Origin: Epiperipatus broadwayi
Lineage: Eukaryota; Onychophora; Udeonychophora; Euonychophora; Peripatidae
Direction: 5' to 3'
NCBI GenBank assembly: GCA_028023455.1
Contig: JAQFVV010006272.1
Location: 4,755,127 to 4,819,126, forward strand
DNA length: 64,000 nucleotides
Positions 37,010 through 49,234 of the stretch are shown piece after piece (position 1 is the stretch's first letter; the number at the start of each line of letters is the position of its first letter). The translations under genes were made by a program, and so were the position numbers. Below the pieces are notes generated by a model that saw nothing but the letters and a program-made list of their open reading frames with translations, searched no databases and was not told the origin of the DNA.

Positions 37010-37870
37010 TTAATCCATTGGTATAATGATGATTTTATTTATCCTTAATTGATAAACAGTTAATAATATCCAATGATTTTATTGATATAATATAAAGTAA
37101 ATATTCTTCGAATGATGATGTTCTTAATCTTCATTTTTCTATTATCATCAGATGTTCTTTTCAATTCATATTTCAAAATAACATATAATTTGGTTTTGAA
37201 ACCTTTTACGATATAATAATTATACTACTCACTGCACATTGTTTTATCCTTAATATATATAATTATCTTAAATTTATATATATTTAAAAAAATAATGAAG
37301 TGTTAGAATAACATAGTTTCCAAAACTCAAATAAATGTTCTTTTTTTTTATATTGCTATTCCTTTTAAGATTTAATAGAAAATTTAAATATTTTCCTTAT
37401 AGATTTTTTTTAATCCATAGATTTATCTTAATTTGGAAGAGTTAATAGTTAATTCCAAATGTTGAACAGTAATATTTTTTCTAAAAGAAAAAGTTATTCA
37501 AAAAGGAATGATTTTCTTTTCTTCTCTCCAATAACTTGAGAACGAATAAATCTCCTCATGTTTTGTTACAAGTTCTTGCTTAATTCAAATATTAATTGTT
37601 CAATATATATTAAGATTTAATAATAAAATATATATATATAATCATTTATTTCTTTACTTCAAATCTGGCAATTACTCAAAAGCTTAAGGTATGTATTATT
37701 TAAAGCTCACATGTATATATAAATAGTATATATATGTACCATGTATATATAAATAGTATATATATGTATACATAATAAAATAGTCAAATAAATTTTATAT
37801 TTATAAATAATTTCATAAGAGATAAAAGTATGTTTGATTAATAATAATAACTGGAAGTTACTATTATATT

Positions 37871-37883
37871 TCCCCTTCCCTTC
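37871..37883 (-). promoter_or_regulatory. Polypurine tract of the Gypsy element
   Basis: GAAGGGAAGGGGA on the minus strand, directly upstream of the 3' LTR. It primes plus-strand DNA synthesis in LTR elements and fixes the element's orientation. Confidence 0.85.
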
Positions 37884-38431
37884 AGAAATTTAAAATTTTA
37901 ATTTAAGTTAAAATTTTAAATACTTACAAATATTTTAGTATATTCTTATAGTTTAATTGCATTTATACTTGGATTTTATGAAGGGTTGAATTTTTTTTTT
38001 AACTGTTATATCTTCCTAATGCTTGGGCTATACTATTCTTTTGATAATGATCAAAAATTAAGGACTTTGATGGTTAATATTTTTTTTATAAAAAAATATA
38101 TATATATAAAAGAATGTGTTTCCTTCTTGGACAACACAAATATATTTACTAGCCTTATTCCTGCTTCTTTAAGACTTATGGATTTGAAAAGGACTAAATA
38201 AATACTAGAGTATCCATTTATTAATATGAATTGACTCTATTGTTTTTACTTATTTTAAGGCATTAAAGAATACCCTCATCAAAACTAATGTTCTTAACTA
38301 TATTTCTCTTTACATTGATCACTATTATTTTTTTATACAACCGTATGGTTTACACTGCCCAATACTTATCTTGATATTTACCTTATTTCTTTATATAACA
38401 TTATAAACAGCCAAAATAAGGTTTTAAAATT

Positions 38432-39000
38432 CATGAATTATACGTACCATGAATCTCTCCTTTTTGGTTAATCCAAAATGCATTTGGACCTACCTTTTTA
38501 AGGATAGTATAAAGTCCTTCGTATGTGTTGTAGAATTTATATTTATTCTCTAATGGATTACTGGGATCGAAAGTCTTTATCAATACTCTATCTCAAACTT
38601 TAAATTCATAAATACATTTTTTTTTATTCTGATTTCTATTATTTGCCATTTTAACAAGTTGTTTATGAGCTTGTAAAATGTCATTTTTCTCCATCTATTT
38701 TGGGTTCATAAATTATAGGTTTATATTTTTTAAAACAATATAAGTCTAATTTGATGAAAATGTAGTCGTACGGGTGAGAATATTTCTCCTAGACTAGTAA
38801 GTATTCTTCTTATACATACTTATATATATACACATCTATAATTGTATATCTATACTTTATAGATTTATAAATTATGTTGGCATTTTATTACCTTATCATA
38901 TTAACCATTTGGTCTACTTCCTATTCTAGATCAGGTAACCAAAGATTAAATTTCATTAAACAAGTGTATACATGTTTAATTTAATTTTTCTGTATCTAGT
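38432..39000 (-). pseudogene. Integrase remnants of the Gypsy element
   Basis: At 38870-38957 a minus frame reads NLWLPDLE, stop, EVDQMVNM, resembling the integrase N-terminal zinc-binding region that precedes the CxxC. At 38716-38432 the frame gives HKQLVKMANNRNQ, then YEFKV, stop, DRVLIKTFDPSNP, then YNTYEGLYTILKKVGPNAFW. This matches the Gypsy integrase C-terminal barrel (F-x-V-G-D-x-V, then Y-x-G-P/L-Y). The catalytic core between them is missing. The stop replaces the conserved glycine codon (TGA for GGA). Confidence 0.7.
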
Positions 39001-39172
39001 TCCTTCATCAATATTTATGTCATCAAAATTTCTATATATGCATTTTTTTCTTTAACAAACTATCATGGGTTCAATCATTACTCATTGTCTGTTTTCACTT
39101 TTAAATGGTCACAATCCTTGAAAGTCCTTCCATAATATGTGCTTATCTTCATTAAGCACAATAATTCATGTG

Positions 39173-40901
39173 TTAAATGAATGTAAATGGACCTTCATAA
39201 GTATTACATAATTTATGAATAGTATGACCTTTTTGAATTTCTGAAATACTCATTTGAGAAGTTAATAATTCATTCACATTATTAACTCTACAAGTATTTA
39301 AATTTAATCCTTCTAAACCAATATTAATAAAATAATTTTCAGTCTCAGGCATTATATAATACTGAAAATTTGATCTATTATTAGAGATAATTATTTGTTG
39401 TGGATCTTTTTTAATAAATTCTAAATGATTCCGACTAAGACTCTGTTCTTTATTATTATCATAGATATTTATATTAGTTTTAAGAGAATCATCCTTTATC
39501 TCAAATAATACCTGATGTGAAAGAACAGATTCTGGGTTAGGATCATCTATCTTATCAAGATCTTTAACAACAATTTCCAAATTATTCACTACTTCATTTT
39601 CTATTTTTCTACCATCTCGAGTCTTGTACTTTATCTCTGTTTGTTGCATCTCCATGACTTGTATATTTTGGAAACTCTTTGCTTCATTTATTTCCACAAT
39701 TCTTTCTGAATTTAATGGATTTAAACTAACCATTCCAAAAATGTTGTGCTGATTCTTTATATCTTTACTCTGTTGTGTAATATCAAAGTGGTTTTGATAA
39801 TTTTCCTCTGTAGTAATCAACTGAACTAATAATGATTTACTTTGGGTATCATCAATACATTCAAAGTAAGTTTGAAGTTCTTGTTGTTGATTATTTGCCC
39901 TAATATGTATTGTATCATTCATGATTGTTTTAATGGAATTTATTTGTAGAGTTGATATTGTCTCCTCTAAAATAAGATTAATAGGATATTTTTCTATTCC
40001 ATCATTGGGAATCTGAAATATCCAACCAGTAGAAAACTCTGTGTCAAGTAAAGTTTCAGCATTAAAAGAATGTTTATTACCTTTATTGGATTCAAAAATA
40101 AAACTATGCAAATCTTTTTGTAAAATAATAGCTTGTTTTTGATTATCTGAATTACAAATAACTCTATCATCCTTTTCATTATAAAAAAACCAATTTTCAA
40201 TAGCTAAACATGTTGAATCAGATGAAAATAAAATAGATTGACTAGGAGTATCAGGCTTAATTTGACTATGTGCATTCTGTAATTCTTTTAAATATAGTTC
40301 CCTATCATTATTCTCACAAAAATCACCATTAGTAAACATAGTAGCAGATTTTCCATCCAAAATAATTTCAAACCATCCTTCACTGTCTTTATATAACCTT
40401 AAAATTACATATTTACTCCAAATATACAAACAATATTGAGTACGAACAATACACCAATCATGCCAATGATAAGGTCTACCAGGTAAAATTTCTTTTCCAT
40501 TTTCCATTGTAAATTTTTTTACCTTCCCTTTTGTTATTATACATATCACTTTTGATTTCATTTCTAAAATTATTAATATTACTGTGTATTTTATTCATAA
40601 CGATTTGTAACATTTCCATTAAAGCTGAGCTACTATCTATAGCCTGTGTTGTATTAACATTAAATGATTGATTAATCCCAATTGTAGATAATTGATTTAA
40701 ATCTTCATCAACAATATTTTGTGTTTGAGATAACACTTGATCCAAACTCTGTGTTTATTGAGGGTATTCAACTATAGTTGTAGAACCCCGAGGTGCATGT
40801 ACTAATGATGAATGTTCTATAATATTAATATCATCACTTAGTTCACTTTGCAAATCATCTTGCATTTGATTAGAGCTTTCAATATCTTTGTTTGAAAACA
40901 T
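39173..40901 (-). pseudogene. Gag-position ORF of the Gypsy element, unrecognised protein
   Basis: The ATG at 40901 (MFSNKDIESSNQMQDD) opens a frame broken by TAA at 40755-40757, continuing to 40476. A frameshift in the 40476-40561 overlap leads into a 462-codon frame ending at 39173. The protein would be roughly 560-580 residues. The N-terminus is acidic and Ser/Gln-rich. A Trp/Tyr-rich block follows (GRPYHWHDWCIVRTQYCLYI, then WFEIILDGKSATMF), then long Asn/Ile-rich sequence. No CCHC knuckle, protease motif, signal peptide or transmembrane helix is seen. Its position right after the primer site suggests Gag. Its last residues, HKLCNTYEGPFTFI, resemble the integrase tail at 38.5 kb, so a fused integrase-like end is possible. 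I do not recognise the family. Confidence 0.55.
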
Positions 40902-41374
40902 TTTCCCACTTCAAAGCATAACAAATTTTAACTTAATTCGAATATTACACAAGCTTATATATTTTTATATTCACAATATTATATCGTAAAATTCTTTACC
41001 ACTTCATGCTATTTATATATACTTATGATGTTATAATGACGTGTATATTTTTAAACATCTACGTCTATATAAAAACTTTATCCCACTTAACTCTTGTTTA
41101 AAACATAATTTAATAATTAGTTATTTTAATATAGATCTCTCTAAATCATATTACATATATTATCATTTTTTTAATAATATTTTAATCTTGTAATTATAAA
41201 CACCATATGAATCTTCATAACAACATACTTGTTACTAAGAATAATCAATTAATCTATCCATGACTTTTTCACTATATGTAATAATATAGAATCATTGATT
41301 CAAAGCACCAGTTAATATGCTAAATATGTAATAGTATATAATTTATACCTGTGATGAACTTAAATGTTCAATAC

Positions 41375-41392
41375 CTAAAACGTTGCACGCCA
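41375..41392 (-). promoter_or_regulatory. Primer-binding site, Lys-tRNA-like
   Basis: TGGCGTGCAACGTTTTAGG on the minus strand starts 2-3 nt after the 5' LTR. The first 13 bases match the complement of a lysine tRNA 3' end (TGGCGCCCAACGT) except for two positions; the rest has diverged. Confidence 0.7.
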
Positions 41393-41394
41393 AA

Positions 41395-43505
41395 TATAAC
41401 GAAATGGAATATTTGATAGCCCTAGTTGAGGCACCAAATATAACGGAACAGCATTTAATCGTCCCAGTTGATGCGTCAAATATAACGGAATCGATTATAT
41501 TTAATGCTTGGAAATCATTAATTTAATGATTTACAGTTGGGTTCACCAGATATAACAAAATTGCTTATATTTAAAGTCTAAGTTGGTCTTGTTAAATATA
41601 ACGGGATGATTAAATTCCTTAGAAAGAGGATATGCATTTCACTACAATCGAACTTTGGGTCTTCAGGTAGAATGCTAGAAATGAATCGATGAAATACTAA
41701 GTCCATAATTATATCTATCTTTATTATGCTAGCTCAATAATTTTTAAATAAGTTTTAATATAATTTAGACTAGTTCATCCATCTTTCATCCCTCTTTCAA
41801 TGACCATTATGCCACGATATTCAAACTCATGGAGAATTTGCAATTAGCTCTTTTCAGGGATAATTTCAAAACAAGTTATTATTTAATATGCCTTTATATA
41901 AGCATTAACTAATAATTGATATTCATATAATGTTTATAATACTAATATATATATATATATAATATAATTTAATAATGATTAGACAAAGAGATCCAGTTAA
42001 TAACTCAATATTTAATAAACAATAAAAAAAAATATATGTAAAAGATAAATAAAATATTAATAAATAAATAAGAATGAATTCTACCATAATAAAATATATT
42101 CCTATTTAATACGCTATGATAAAATTCTGTGTTATTATAAACTATAATTAAAGAATATAATTTAAATTAACAGATATATAAAACAATATCTAGATTCAAA
42201 AATTAATCATTTATATAATATTAATTTATTTACAATCTTTATTCCATTATTTTATAATTATTAATATATAAGTACTATTTACAATTGTACAACTTATATA
42301 TTATATGCATTTATAATAAATAAAATACATATAATGTTTATTATATTATATAATAAATATATAATAAACTTATTTTAAATATCTGTTAAATAGTGACCAT
42401 TTTTATATCCTTCATCTAATTTTTTAATGAATTATGTCAAACTTTCAATTAATGTTTAATATCAAATTTAGATATTCCTATTAAGATATAATGATGTGAT
42501 GCCAAATTTGAAATAAAAATAATGATAATAATAATAATAAACATATTAAAATAATATAAGCATTATTATAATATATATAAATAAATAATAAAGAAAACTT
42601 ATTTTCCAGAGTTGAGAGTAGATATTTAAGTTTGTAGTTCATAATCCTAATGAAGATCTTTTATGAATTATATTATTTATCCATTGGTATAATGATGATT
42701 TTATTTATCATTAATTGATAAACTGTTAATAATATCCAATGATTTGATTGATATAATATAAAGTAAATATTCTTCAAATGATGATGTTCTTAATCTCCAT
42801 TTTTCTATTATCATTAGACGTTCTTTTCAATTAATATTTCAAAATAACATGTAAGTTGGTTTTGAAACTTTTTACGATATAATAATTATACTACTCACTG
42901 CACATTGTTTTATCCTTAATATATATAATTATCTTAAATTTATATATATTTAAAAAAATAATGAAGTGTTAGAATAACATAGTTTCCAAAACTCAAATAA
43001 ATGTTCTTTTCTTTTTATATTGCTATTTCTTTTAAGATTTAATAGAAAATTTAAATATTTTCCTTATAGATTTTTTTTAATCCATAGATTTATCTTAATT
43101 TGGAAGAGTTAATAGTTAATTCCAAATGTTGAACAGTAATATTTTTTATAAAAAAAAAAGTTATTCAAAAAGAAATGATTTTCTTTTCTTCTCTCCAATA
43201 ACTTGAGAACAAATAAATCTCCTCGTGTGTTGTTACAAGTTCATGCTTAATTCAAATATTAATTGTTCAATATATATTAAGATTTAATAATAAAATATAT
43301 ATATATAATCATTTATTTCTTTACTTCAAATCTGGCAATTACTCAAAAGCTTAAGGTATGTATTATTTAAAGCTCACATGTATATATAAATAGTATATAT
43401 ATGTATACATAATAAAATAGTCAAATAAATTTTATATTTATAAATAATTTCATAAGAGATAAAAGTATGTTAGATTAATAATAATAACTGGAAGTTACTA
43501 TTATA
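41395..43505 (-). repeat. 5' LTR of the Gypsy element
   Basis: 2.1-kb LTR lacking the MITE found in its partner. In element orientation it begins TATAATAGTAACTTCCAG and ends CGTTATA beside the primer site. Very AT-rich. The promoter position is not obvious by eye. Confidence 0.9.
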
Positions 43506-43510
43506 TTATT

Positions 43511-44470
43511 TATGTGATTTAATTAAAGTTGAAATTGGAAAGAATGAAAAGATGTGCAAATTACTATCCAGATAAAATAAAGAAAGGAATTCCAATGTAA
43601 AAGATTAAGATCAAAAAATGTTTCTGACTCTAATTAAAGATGGTGGAAAAATTTATAAAAAAAGAAATTTGTACTTGAAAATACAAAATTAATGTACAAG
43701 ATTATCAACTTGCATATAAAACCAAGATAAAAATATATATGCAAAAGTCTGAAAACTAGATCTCAAGTATAAAAAGATGAATACAATTCTGATCAGGGTC
43801 TGACTAATCTACGCTGAAATAATTAGTCATGCAGGAATAGACCAAAGCTTTTGCCAACATCATTAATCATGAAGACATCAACCCCAAAAAGCTTTCATGA
43901 CTGTGGCCTTAGGATGGACCATGAACAGTTTAAAACCAATGGTCACAATCTCATTCCACCTCTCATAAAAAACCATGCATGGTAATCAGCAACCAATGTA
44001 AACTAGCTAAGCTTACCAGTAAGATTATTCATATCCTGATTGTGACTAAATTAAGTATTTGCAAACAATCCTTACTATAAGCTTATAATATACTACTAAA
44101 AGGAACCTTTGCAGATTTATCATTCAAAGAACTTTCTAGAAGAAACTTAAGAAGTGAACTTTAATTGTTAAATTATTTTAATTATTTTACCTAACTATCT
44201 GAATGCATGTATGTGTTTTCCAATTCTATTTTACAATTTACCTTTTAAATATTTTAATTTGTTAGAATAAAATATTTCTAATATCAACTTTTCATTGTGC
44301 ATTATTAATGTTAGTTTATTAGAATTTAAATGTATAATTTACAGGAGAAATATTCTCTGAAAAAATATTAAGTTACAGGAAATCATAATCCTGATCTACT
44401 TTGAGATTGATGTGATGTATTGTGGCTTCTCCTTAAACAAAGTCAAGAATATCTCAGCAATTATGCCCAG
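43511..44470. other. Unassigned; diverse sequence at 43780-44060
   Basis: No gene or terminal repeat recognised. 43780-44060 is less AT-rich (GATCAGGGTCTGACTAATCT, CTGTGGCCTTAGGATGGACC) with short frames only, perhaps the 3' flank or tail of the LINE-derived element that follows. Confidence 0.35.
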
Positions 44471-44479
44471 ATAAACCTG

Positions 44480-45005
44480 TTAGCCACTTTATTTTCCATT
44501 CCTCACTCTAAATTTTCCCATATTCTGCTCCATCCCATTTCCACAACATAATCTTTGTCAACTCTATAGCCTTTATATCTAAATCCCCTTTATCTTTTCT
44601 CAAACCCAGCATAAAAACCAATAATTCACTTTCTGTATAATCACTTTTTTCGTATTTATTTTTCCATAACTTCATTATATGTACCCTTTCTGTTTTCAAG
44701 CATTTACATTCAATTAACAAATGCCTAATATTTTCTATTCCTTCCTTACATAATTTACAAAATAAATCACCCATATTTTTTCATTTACATGTATATTCTC
44801 TTGTAACTAAAGACTATGTCGCCCTCTTTTATAAGTTAAAACAAACTTCGTTGGCAATTCCAATTGTAATATTAAGTAATTTTAGACCGAGTTAATCAGG
44901 AAATATAACTATGTTTTTTAGAAATATGAACGAAATATTTTTCTTTTCATAGCTTGATTAACTCACACATTCTAGTGCATAATTTAAAGCCTATATCTAA
45001 CACAA
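44480..45005 (-). mobile_element. Internally deleted miniature of the 28-34 kb LINE
   Basis: 44508-44790 matches the C-terminal coding end of the large LINE. It has an open 88-codon frame with FCKLCKEGIENIRHLLIEC and the ending MLWKWDGAEYGKI, which extends past where the large copy is truncated. 44830-45005 matches the large LINE's upstream region (ATATGAACGAAATATTTTTC, ACATTCTAGTGCATAA). All sequence between, about 4.3 kb of coding DNA, is missing; only about 30 bp of unrelated sequence joins the two. It keeps both element ends, as in a non-autonomous deletion derivative. It also supplies the empty site for the 884-bp TIR element. Confidence 0.85.
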
Positions 45006-45196
45006 ACCATGAAAAATGTATATACGGTTGAAATTCAACTTTATCTAACCGAAAACCCCAGTCACTAGCTCATGGAGAAGCTGAGCTTAAAATACCACAC
45101 TGTATTTAAAATTTCTAATTCATGATTTTTAAAATATTAATAAAATATATATAAGTTACTGCCAAAAATTAATTATACAAAACATTTTATTATAAT

Positions 45197-45221
45197 GCAC
45201 ACACACACACACACACACACA
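45197..45221. repeat. (CA)n microsatellite
   Basis: About twelve uninterrupted CA dinucleotides. Confidence 0.95.
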
Positions 45222-47080
45222 TTAATACAAACATCTGAGGATTAAATTGACTATTAAATATCTTTGGTTTAAATTATATGCACAGATGGATACCTTCGAT
45301 AGATTTAATACAATTTTAATATTTTGCTAAGCATAAATATGCTACATAGAATATGCATTTAACTAACCCAATCCATTTAATTCTAAGCTAAAAGATCACA
45401 TACAAACCAATATTAGCTCACTGATATATCGATGTGACCAATGCAAATTGAGAATATTAGCATAACCCAATCATGCTGACAAGAATTTACATCTGTAGCA
45501 TGATATCATTAGAGAAATAACAAATCATGGTGGAAGAAATGAGCATCTTTTCCATGATCATTAATAAATTTCACCAACAGAATGGAACGATCCACTACCC
45601 AATTATTAATACAAAATGAAATCATTTGAAATGTATATAAAATAGATGCTCTATAAATGGGGATAGGCGTCTTTGCTGGCTTACTGAGCCAACCAGAGTG
45701 TAAGAAAATCAATAGCATAGGAAATATGTTTATAACCATTGGCAATGCAATGGCTATCATTTTGGCCATGCATTCAAGTGGGTATTATGCCCTGTATGCT
45801 AACACGGCACAAGGGAATGAGTATCCAATGCACCTAACCAGATTACATTGACATAAAACATACATACATCTCTCTACCAGCACCAATTCAACTATGAAAC
45901 AATTACTCCAAAATTAACAAACCTAAACTAACATAATCTTATGAATCTCTACAGCCATTTTTACCTATTTTAAAGTTATTAATTTAAATGAAATTAATGA
46001 GAATGGAAATGATAGCAAACATATATATAAAAAATATAATAAATAATTTAAAATTTTACTTAGTCAGATAAGAGATTTCTTTTAAAAATTAAGTGACGTT
46101 TAAAATTACTACTTGAAAAAGTTCCTATTATATAATTAAAATTCATATTTCATTTAAAGCAAAAGTTCATACTTTCCAATGTTGTAAGTTTATTGAAATC
46201 CATCTTTGCAGTCCTTAATATGTCACACAATTCCATTCAAAGATACTTCAATCTCATATGAATATTGTTCTTGGAAAGACAACTCAATTGTTTGCTGCTT
46301 TCAAGGAACCATCTCTCTGGAGACTGCCTCAGCTGGTGCAAATACAAGAAATGTAATTTATTGCATGACCCCTACATTTTGGAGATCTGCAATAAACGTA
46401 TAAAATATGTTTAAATAACTCAATCAGCAAGAGCAATCCAAATCTAGCAAAAGTTTTCTTTTTTCTTTTTATATCATTTTGAATTTCTTATCATTGAATT
46501 CCAGAATCGATCTTGCCTAACTCGGTGCTGTTCTTATTGGCGATGATGATTTTTTTTTCTGTGGACTGTGTATTCATTCGCATTGTTATTGGCCAGCTTT
46601 CTTTAGAACGGGAACTCAAAATTTTATCACTAGTATTTTTTAATTGATCTGTTATCTGACTCACAATCGGTTAAATGCCCAAGGGCTTGTTTGCTATTAC
46701 ATCATTATAGAAAATCATTTCAATTCTAAGATTAAAAATAACTTTTAACTAACTAATTAACAGCTTTTTTATTATTATTCTTTTATATTAAAATCAATCT
46801 TGTTTTTAGATTTTTAACTTTAAATAATTATATAATTAGTTTGTCATCTAAGCATTATAGATATTAATTTAAATAAAGTTTTTATTAATTTTTTTAAAAT
46901 ATATATTTCTATTTGAGAGTGATTTTATTTATAGATCTTTCCCACTTTGATTTGAAAGTGATGTAACAGCACATATGTATACCATTACATTATTGACTTA
47001 AACAGTTGATTTTCTTGTTTTTTCTCTGCAAAATTAGAATTTTGTTGAAGTTTAATTAAAGATTTATTTATTTCAGATTT
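45222..47080. other. Unassigned; three protein-like patches
   Basis: No gene can be supported. Patches with less AT bias are 45500-45860 (open frames on both strands, the plus one reading IGNMFITIGNAMAIILAMHS), 46206-46403 (65-codon plus frame; TTTGCAG precedes it like an acceptor, ending SAGANTRNVIYCMTPTFW) and 46500-46640 (CGGTGCTGTTCTTATTGGCG). These could be decayed elements or gene fragments. Confidence 0.3.
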
Positions 47081-47084
47081 GAAT

Positions 47085-47905
47085 AAATATAATTATCAAA
47101 CTATTCACATATTCTTGCTAAATTGATAATCTCAAGTAAGTTTTGATCAATTTCAGTGTTGAGAAACTCCTTTATCTTGATGCCAATTACTGGGATTGTC
47201 AAAAATTCTAAACAATAATAAATAAATTTGAAATGCAGTAGATAGATTGTTGCAAAGAAAGATATCAAGTGCTATCATAGGTTCATGAAGCTCTATTGGC
47301 AAAAGTGAATTCAATGCTTCTATTTTCTCATAAAGCATGAAACTATGTAAATAATCCATTTTTTGATTTTAACAGATTATTTTTCCTATGCCAGTTTGAT
47401 ATCTGAGACTGTCATTTCCAAATCAGCTGCACATTTCCTTGTGGAATCTTTGGATAGATCTTGAAAATGGCAAAAAAAAAAAAAAAAGCACTGTTCAAAT
47501 CATGGGCTGAGTATTTGCAGTCCTTTATTTAATACTTAATCAAAACATTATACTTTTGGGGATCTAATTCATCTACAGGTTCATAATCAAATCATCTTTT
47601 TTTTATATATAAGTATTTATTTCAGACTCGAATACATACATGTCAACATCTAAGTCTTCAACAAATTACTTGTCATCAATCAAGATTTTATCTATTCTTT
47701 TTCCCTGTATGACTTTATTCAAATACAAAATTTTGCAATGAAGAAATCCTGCAATAACATCCATGGTATTACTCTGAAGTTTCATACAAAATTCATTTGA
47801 AAGAACAAGATAGTGCTCAATTAGGGACAATTGATTTAAAGTTTGCCATGACAATAATACACTAAAAATTACGGATATTTTATAATTCAAACTATTCCAC
47901 ATCTA
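47085..47905 (-). pseudogene. hAT transposase remnant, ZMYM1-like
   Basis: The minus frame 47902-47666 reads SWQTLNQLSLIEHYLVLSNE and then CMKLQSNTMDVIAGFLHCKI. It resembles the central helical region of hAT transposases related to zinc-finger MYM-type protein 1, where a neighbour-rich SK-x-LQS-x-x-MD motif is followed by a leucine-rich helix and an Arg/Lys turn. A second frame at 47359-47153 (YLLLFRIFDNPSNW) sits where the C-terminal dimerisation region is expected. Stops and frameshifts separate them. N-terminal zinc finger, catalytic Asp and terminal repeats were not located. The family cuts and pastes DNA with 8-bp duplications. Confidence 0.45.
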
Positions 47906-47909
47906 TTAT

Positions 47910-49230
47910 TTTTGAAAAGTTTGTATATACAATTTCAATATCACAATAATTACATATGTTTAGAAAAATTGGGTTGATATTGAATTCAATGATTAGATAT
48001 ACTATAGTATTCATAAAGGAGTATGGACAAAGAAAAAAAATAAAACAATTATTCTAGAAATAAAGTTATCAGAATTATACAATCCAATTAATAAAACTCA
48101 AATACATTCACATATATATCATTCTGATCCATTTTTCTGTTTATCTAATATTTTATGATGCTGTACTTTAACTTAATGCATATTATACCTCTCATTGTTA
48201 TAAAATAGCTTTCAAGATTTAAAATCCACATAATAACTTGGATTAGAAATAAGAGAATCTCTTTTTATTTTGTAATGAAAGTCAAAAAAAAAAGCTAGTC
48301 TTGGGAACTAGAGTAAAAACATCAATGCTAAATATATTTCTAGTTATTTACATGGAAATGACTTCACATTTTACTTTGTTTACAACATAATAAATCCATG
48401 AAACTATTTAATCTAACATATAACTTTACAGAGGAGATATTAAAAGAAGATGATGGTTTTCTAAGCCCTCATTCTTATAAAAATAGCTTTTTAGGTTTAA
48501 TATTCATATACAAAATTGGAGGACTTCCTTTTATTTCTAATTAAACTCAAGACTAAAAAGCTATTATTGGAGACTAATATAAAAATGGATTAGCATATCA
48601 ATGATGATTGATGGTTTCCCTAACAATGTCATTACTAAAGATATTTTTAATCATTTATATAAAAATGATTCTACACTTTACTTTGTTTACATTATATATA
48701 CATTTACATATATACTGAAATTAAACAAAATAAATGGAAAACATTACATATTAGAACTATAATTTTGACACCATATTGCAAAAAAATAAATAATGGAAAT
48801 ACATATTAATGTAACATTTTTTTTCTTTTACTGATAAAATTCTAAAAATATGTTAAAAAGTATCTGACAAGAGTTAATATAAGCATCATAAGCCTGAACG
48901 AAGAAATGCTGAACTAAATTTAAAAAATATTAAATTGTTGATACATAATAGTTGTAATTATAATGTTTCAAGAATGAACTCTTAAGAATGATGTGTGCAT
49001 TCTCCAAAGATAGAAAAACAGCTGCAGTTAGAAAACAATATGCGTGAGAATATTAAACATTAAGCAAGGCTGGAAAATAAAATCATAGCAAAATAAATAA
49101 TTGTAGAGGTCAATATAATTTGAATTCTTTAAAGTTAATCAAACAATTTGTTTGAGTTTCATAGATTAAATATTTATTGCTAAACTGCCATTTCAAAGAT
49201 TATCAAAATAATTGACTATCAACCAGATAA
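47910..49230. other. Unassigned; contains a diverged direct duplication
   Basis: Apart from the duplication at about 48185-48695, no gene or RNA is recognised. Confidence 0.35.
48185..48695. repeat. Diverged direct duplication, unit ~200-230 bp
   Basis: Copies at about 48190-48388 and 48466-48690 share landmarks in order: CTCATT-x-TTATAAAA-x-TAGCTTT, CTTTTTATTT/CCTTTTATTT, AAAAAGCTA, and closing CACATTTTACTTTGTTTACA / CACTTTACTTTGTTTACA. Origin unknown. Confidence 0.65.
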
Positions 49231-49234
49231 TTTT

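Larger units (their letters stand above)
34943..37868 (-). repeat. 3' LTR of the Gypsy element
   Basis: Collinear with the LTR at 41395-43505 apart from the 768-bp insertion at 36242-37009 and a longer (TA)n tract at 35485-35532. Three to four diverged ~45-70 bp subrepeats near the low-coordinate end share CAAATATAACGG. In element orientation these lie at the U5 end. Confidence 0.9.
34943..43505 (-). mobile_element. Gypsy-type LTR retrotransposon, internally deleted
   Basis: Two long direct repeats (34943-37868 and 41395-43505) flank a 3.5-kb interior. On the minus strand the order is 5' LTR, primer-binding site, gag-position ORF, integrase remnants, polypurine tract, 3' LTR. A possible 5-bp target duplication TTATT flanks it (34938-34942 and 43506-43510). 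The LTR ends lack the usual TG...CA and instead show TATAA/TTATA symmetry. Protease, RT, RNase H and the integrase catalytic core are absent, so the copy needs enzymes in trans. The Gypsy assignment rests on the integrase tail and zinc-finger remnants. Nothing suggests an envelope gene. Confidence 0.85.

Noticed and set aside
34943-43505. Endogenous retrovirus with an envelope gene
   Set aside because: No signal peptide, furin-like site or transmembrane anchor in the interior; the only long ORF sits in the gag position.
45509-45851. Overlapping frames on both strands resembling membrane-protein sequence
   Set aside because: Neither frame has a recognisable family pattern, start context or splice sites; kept only as an unassigned patch.
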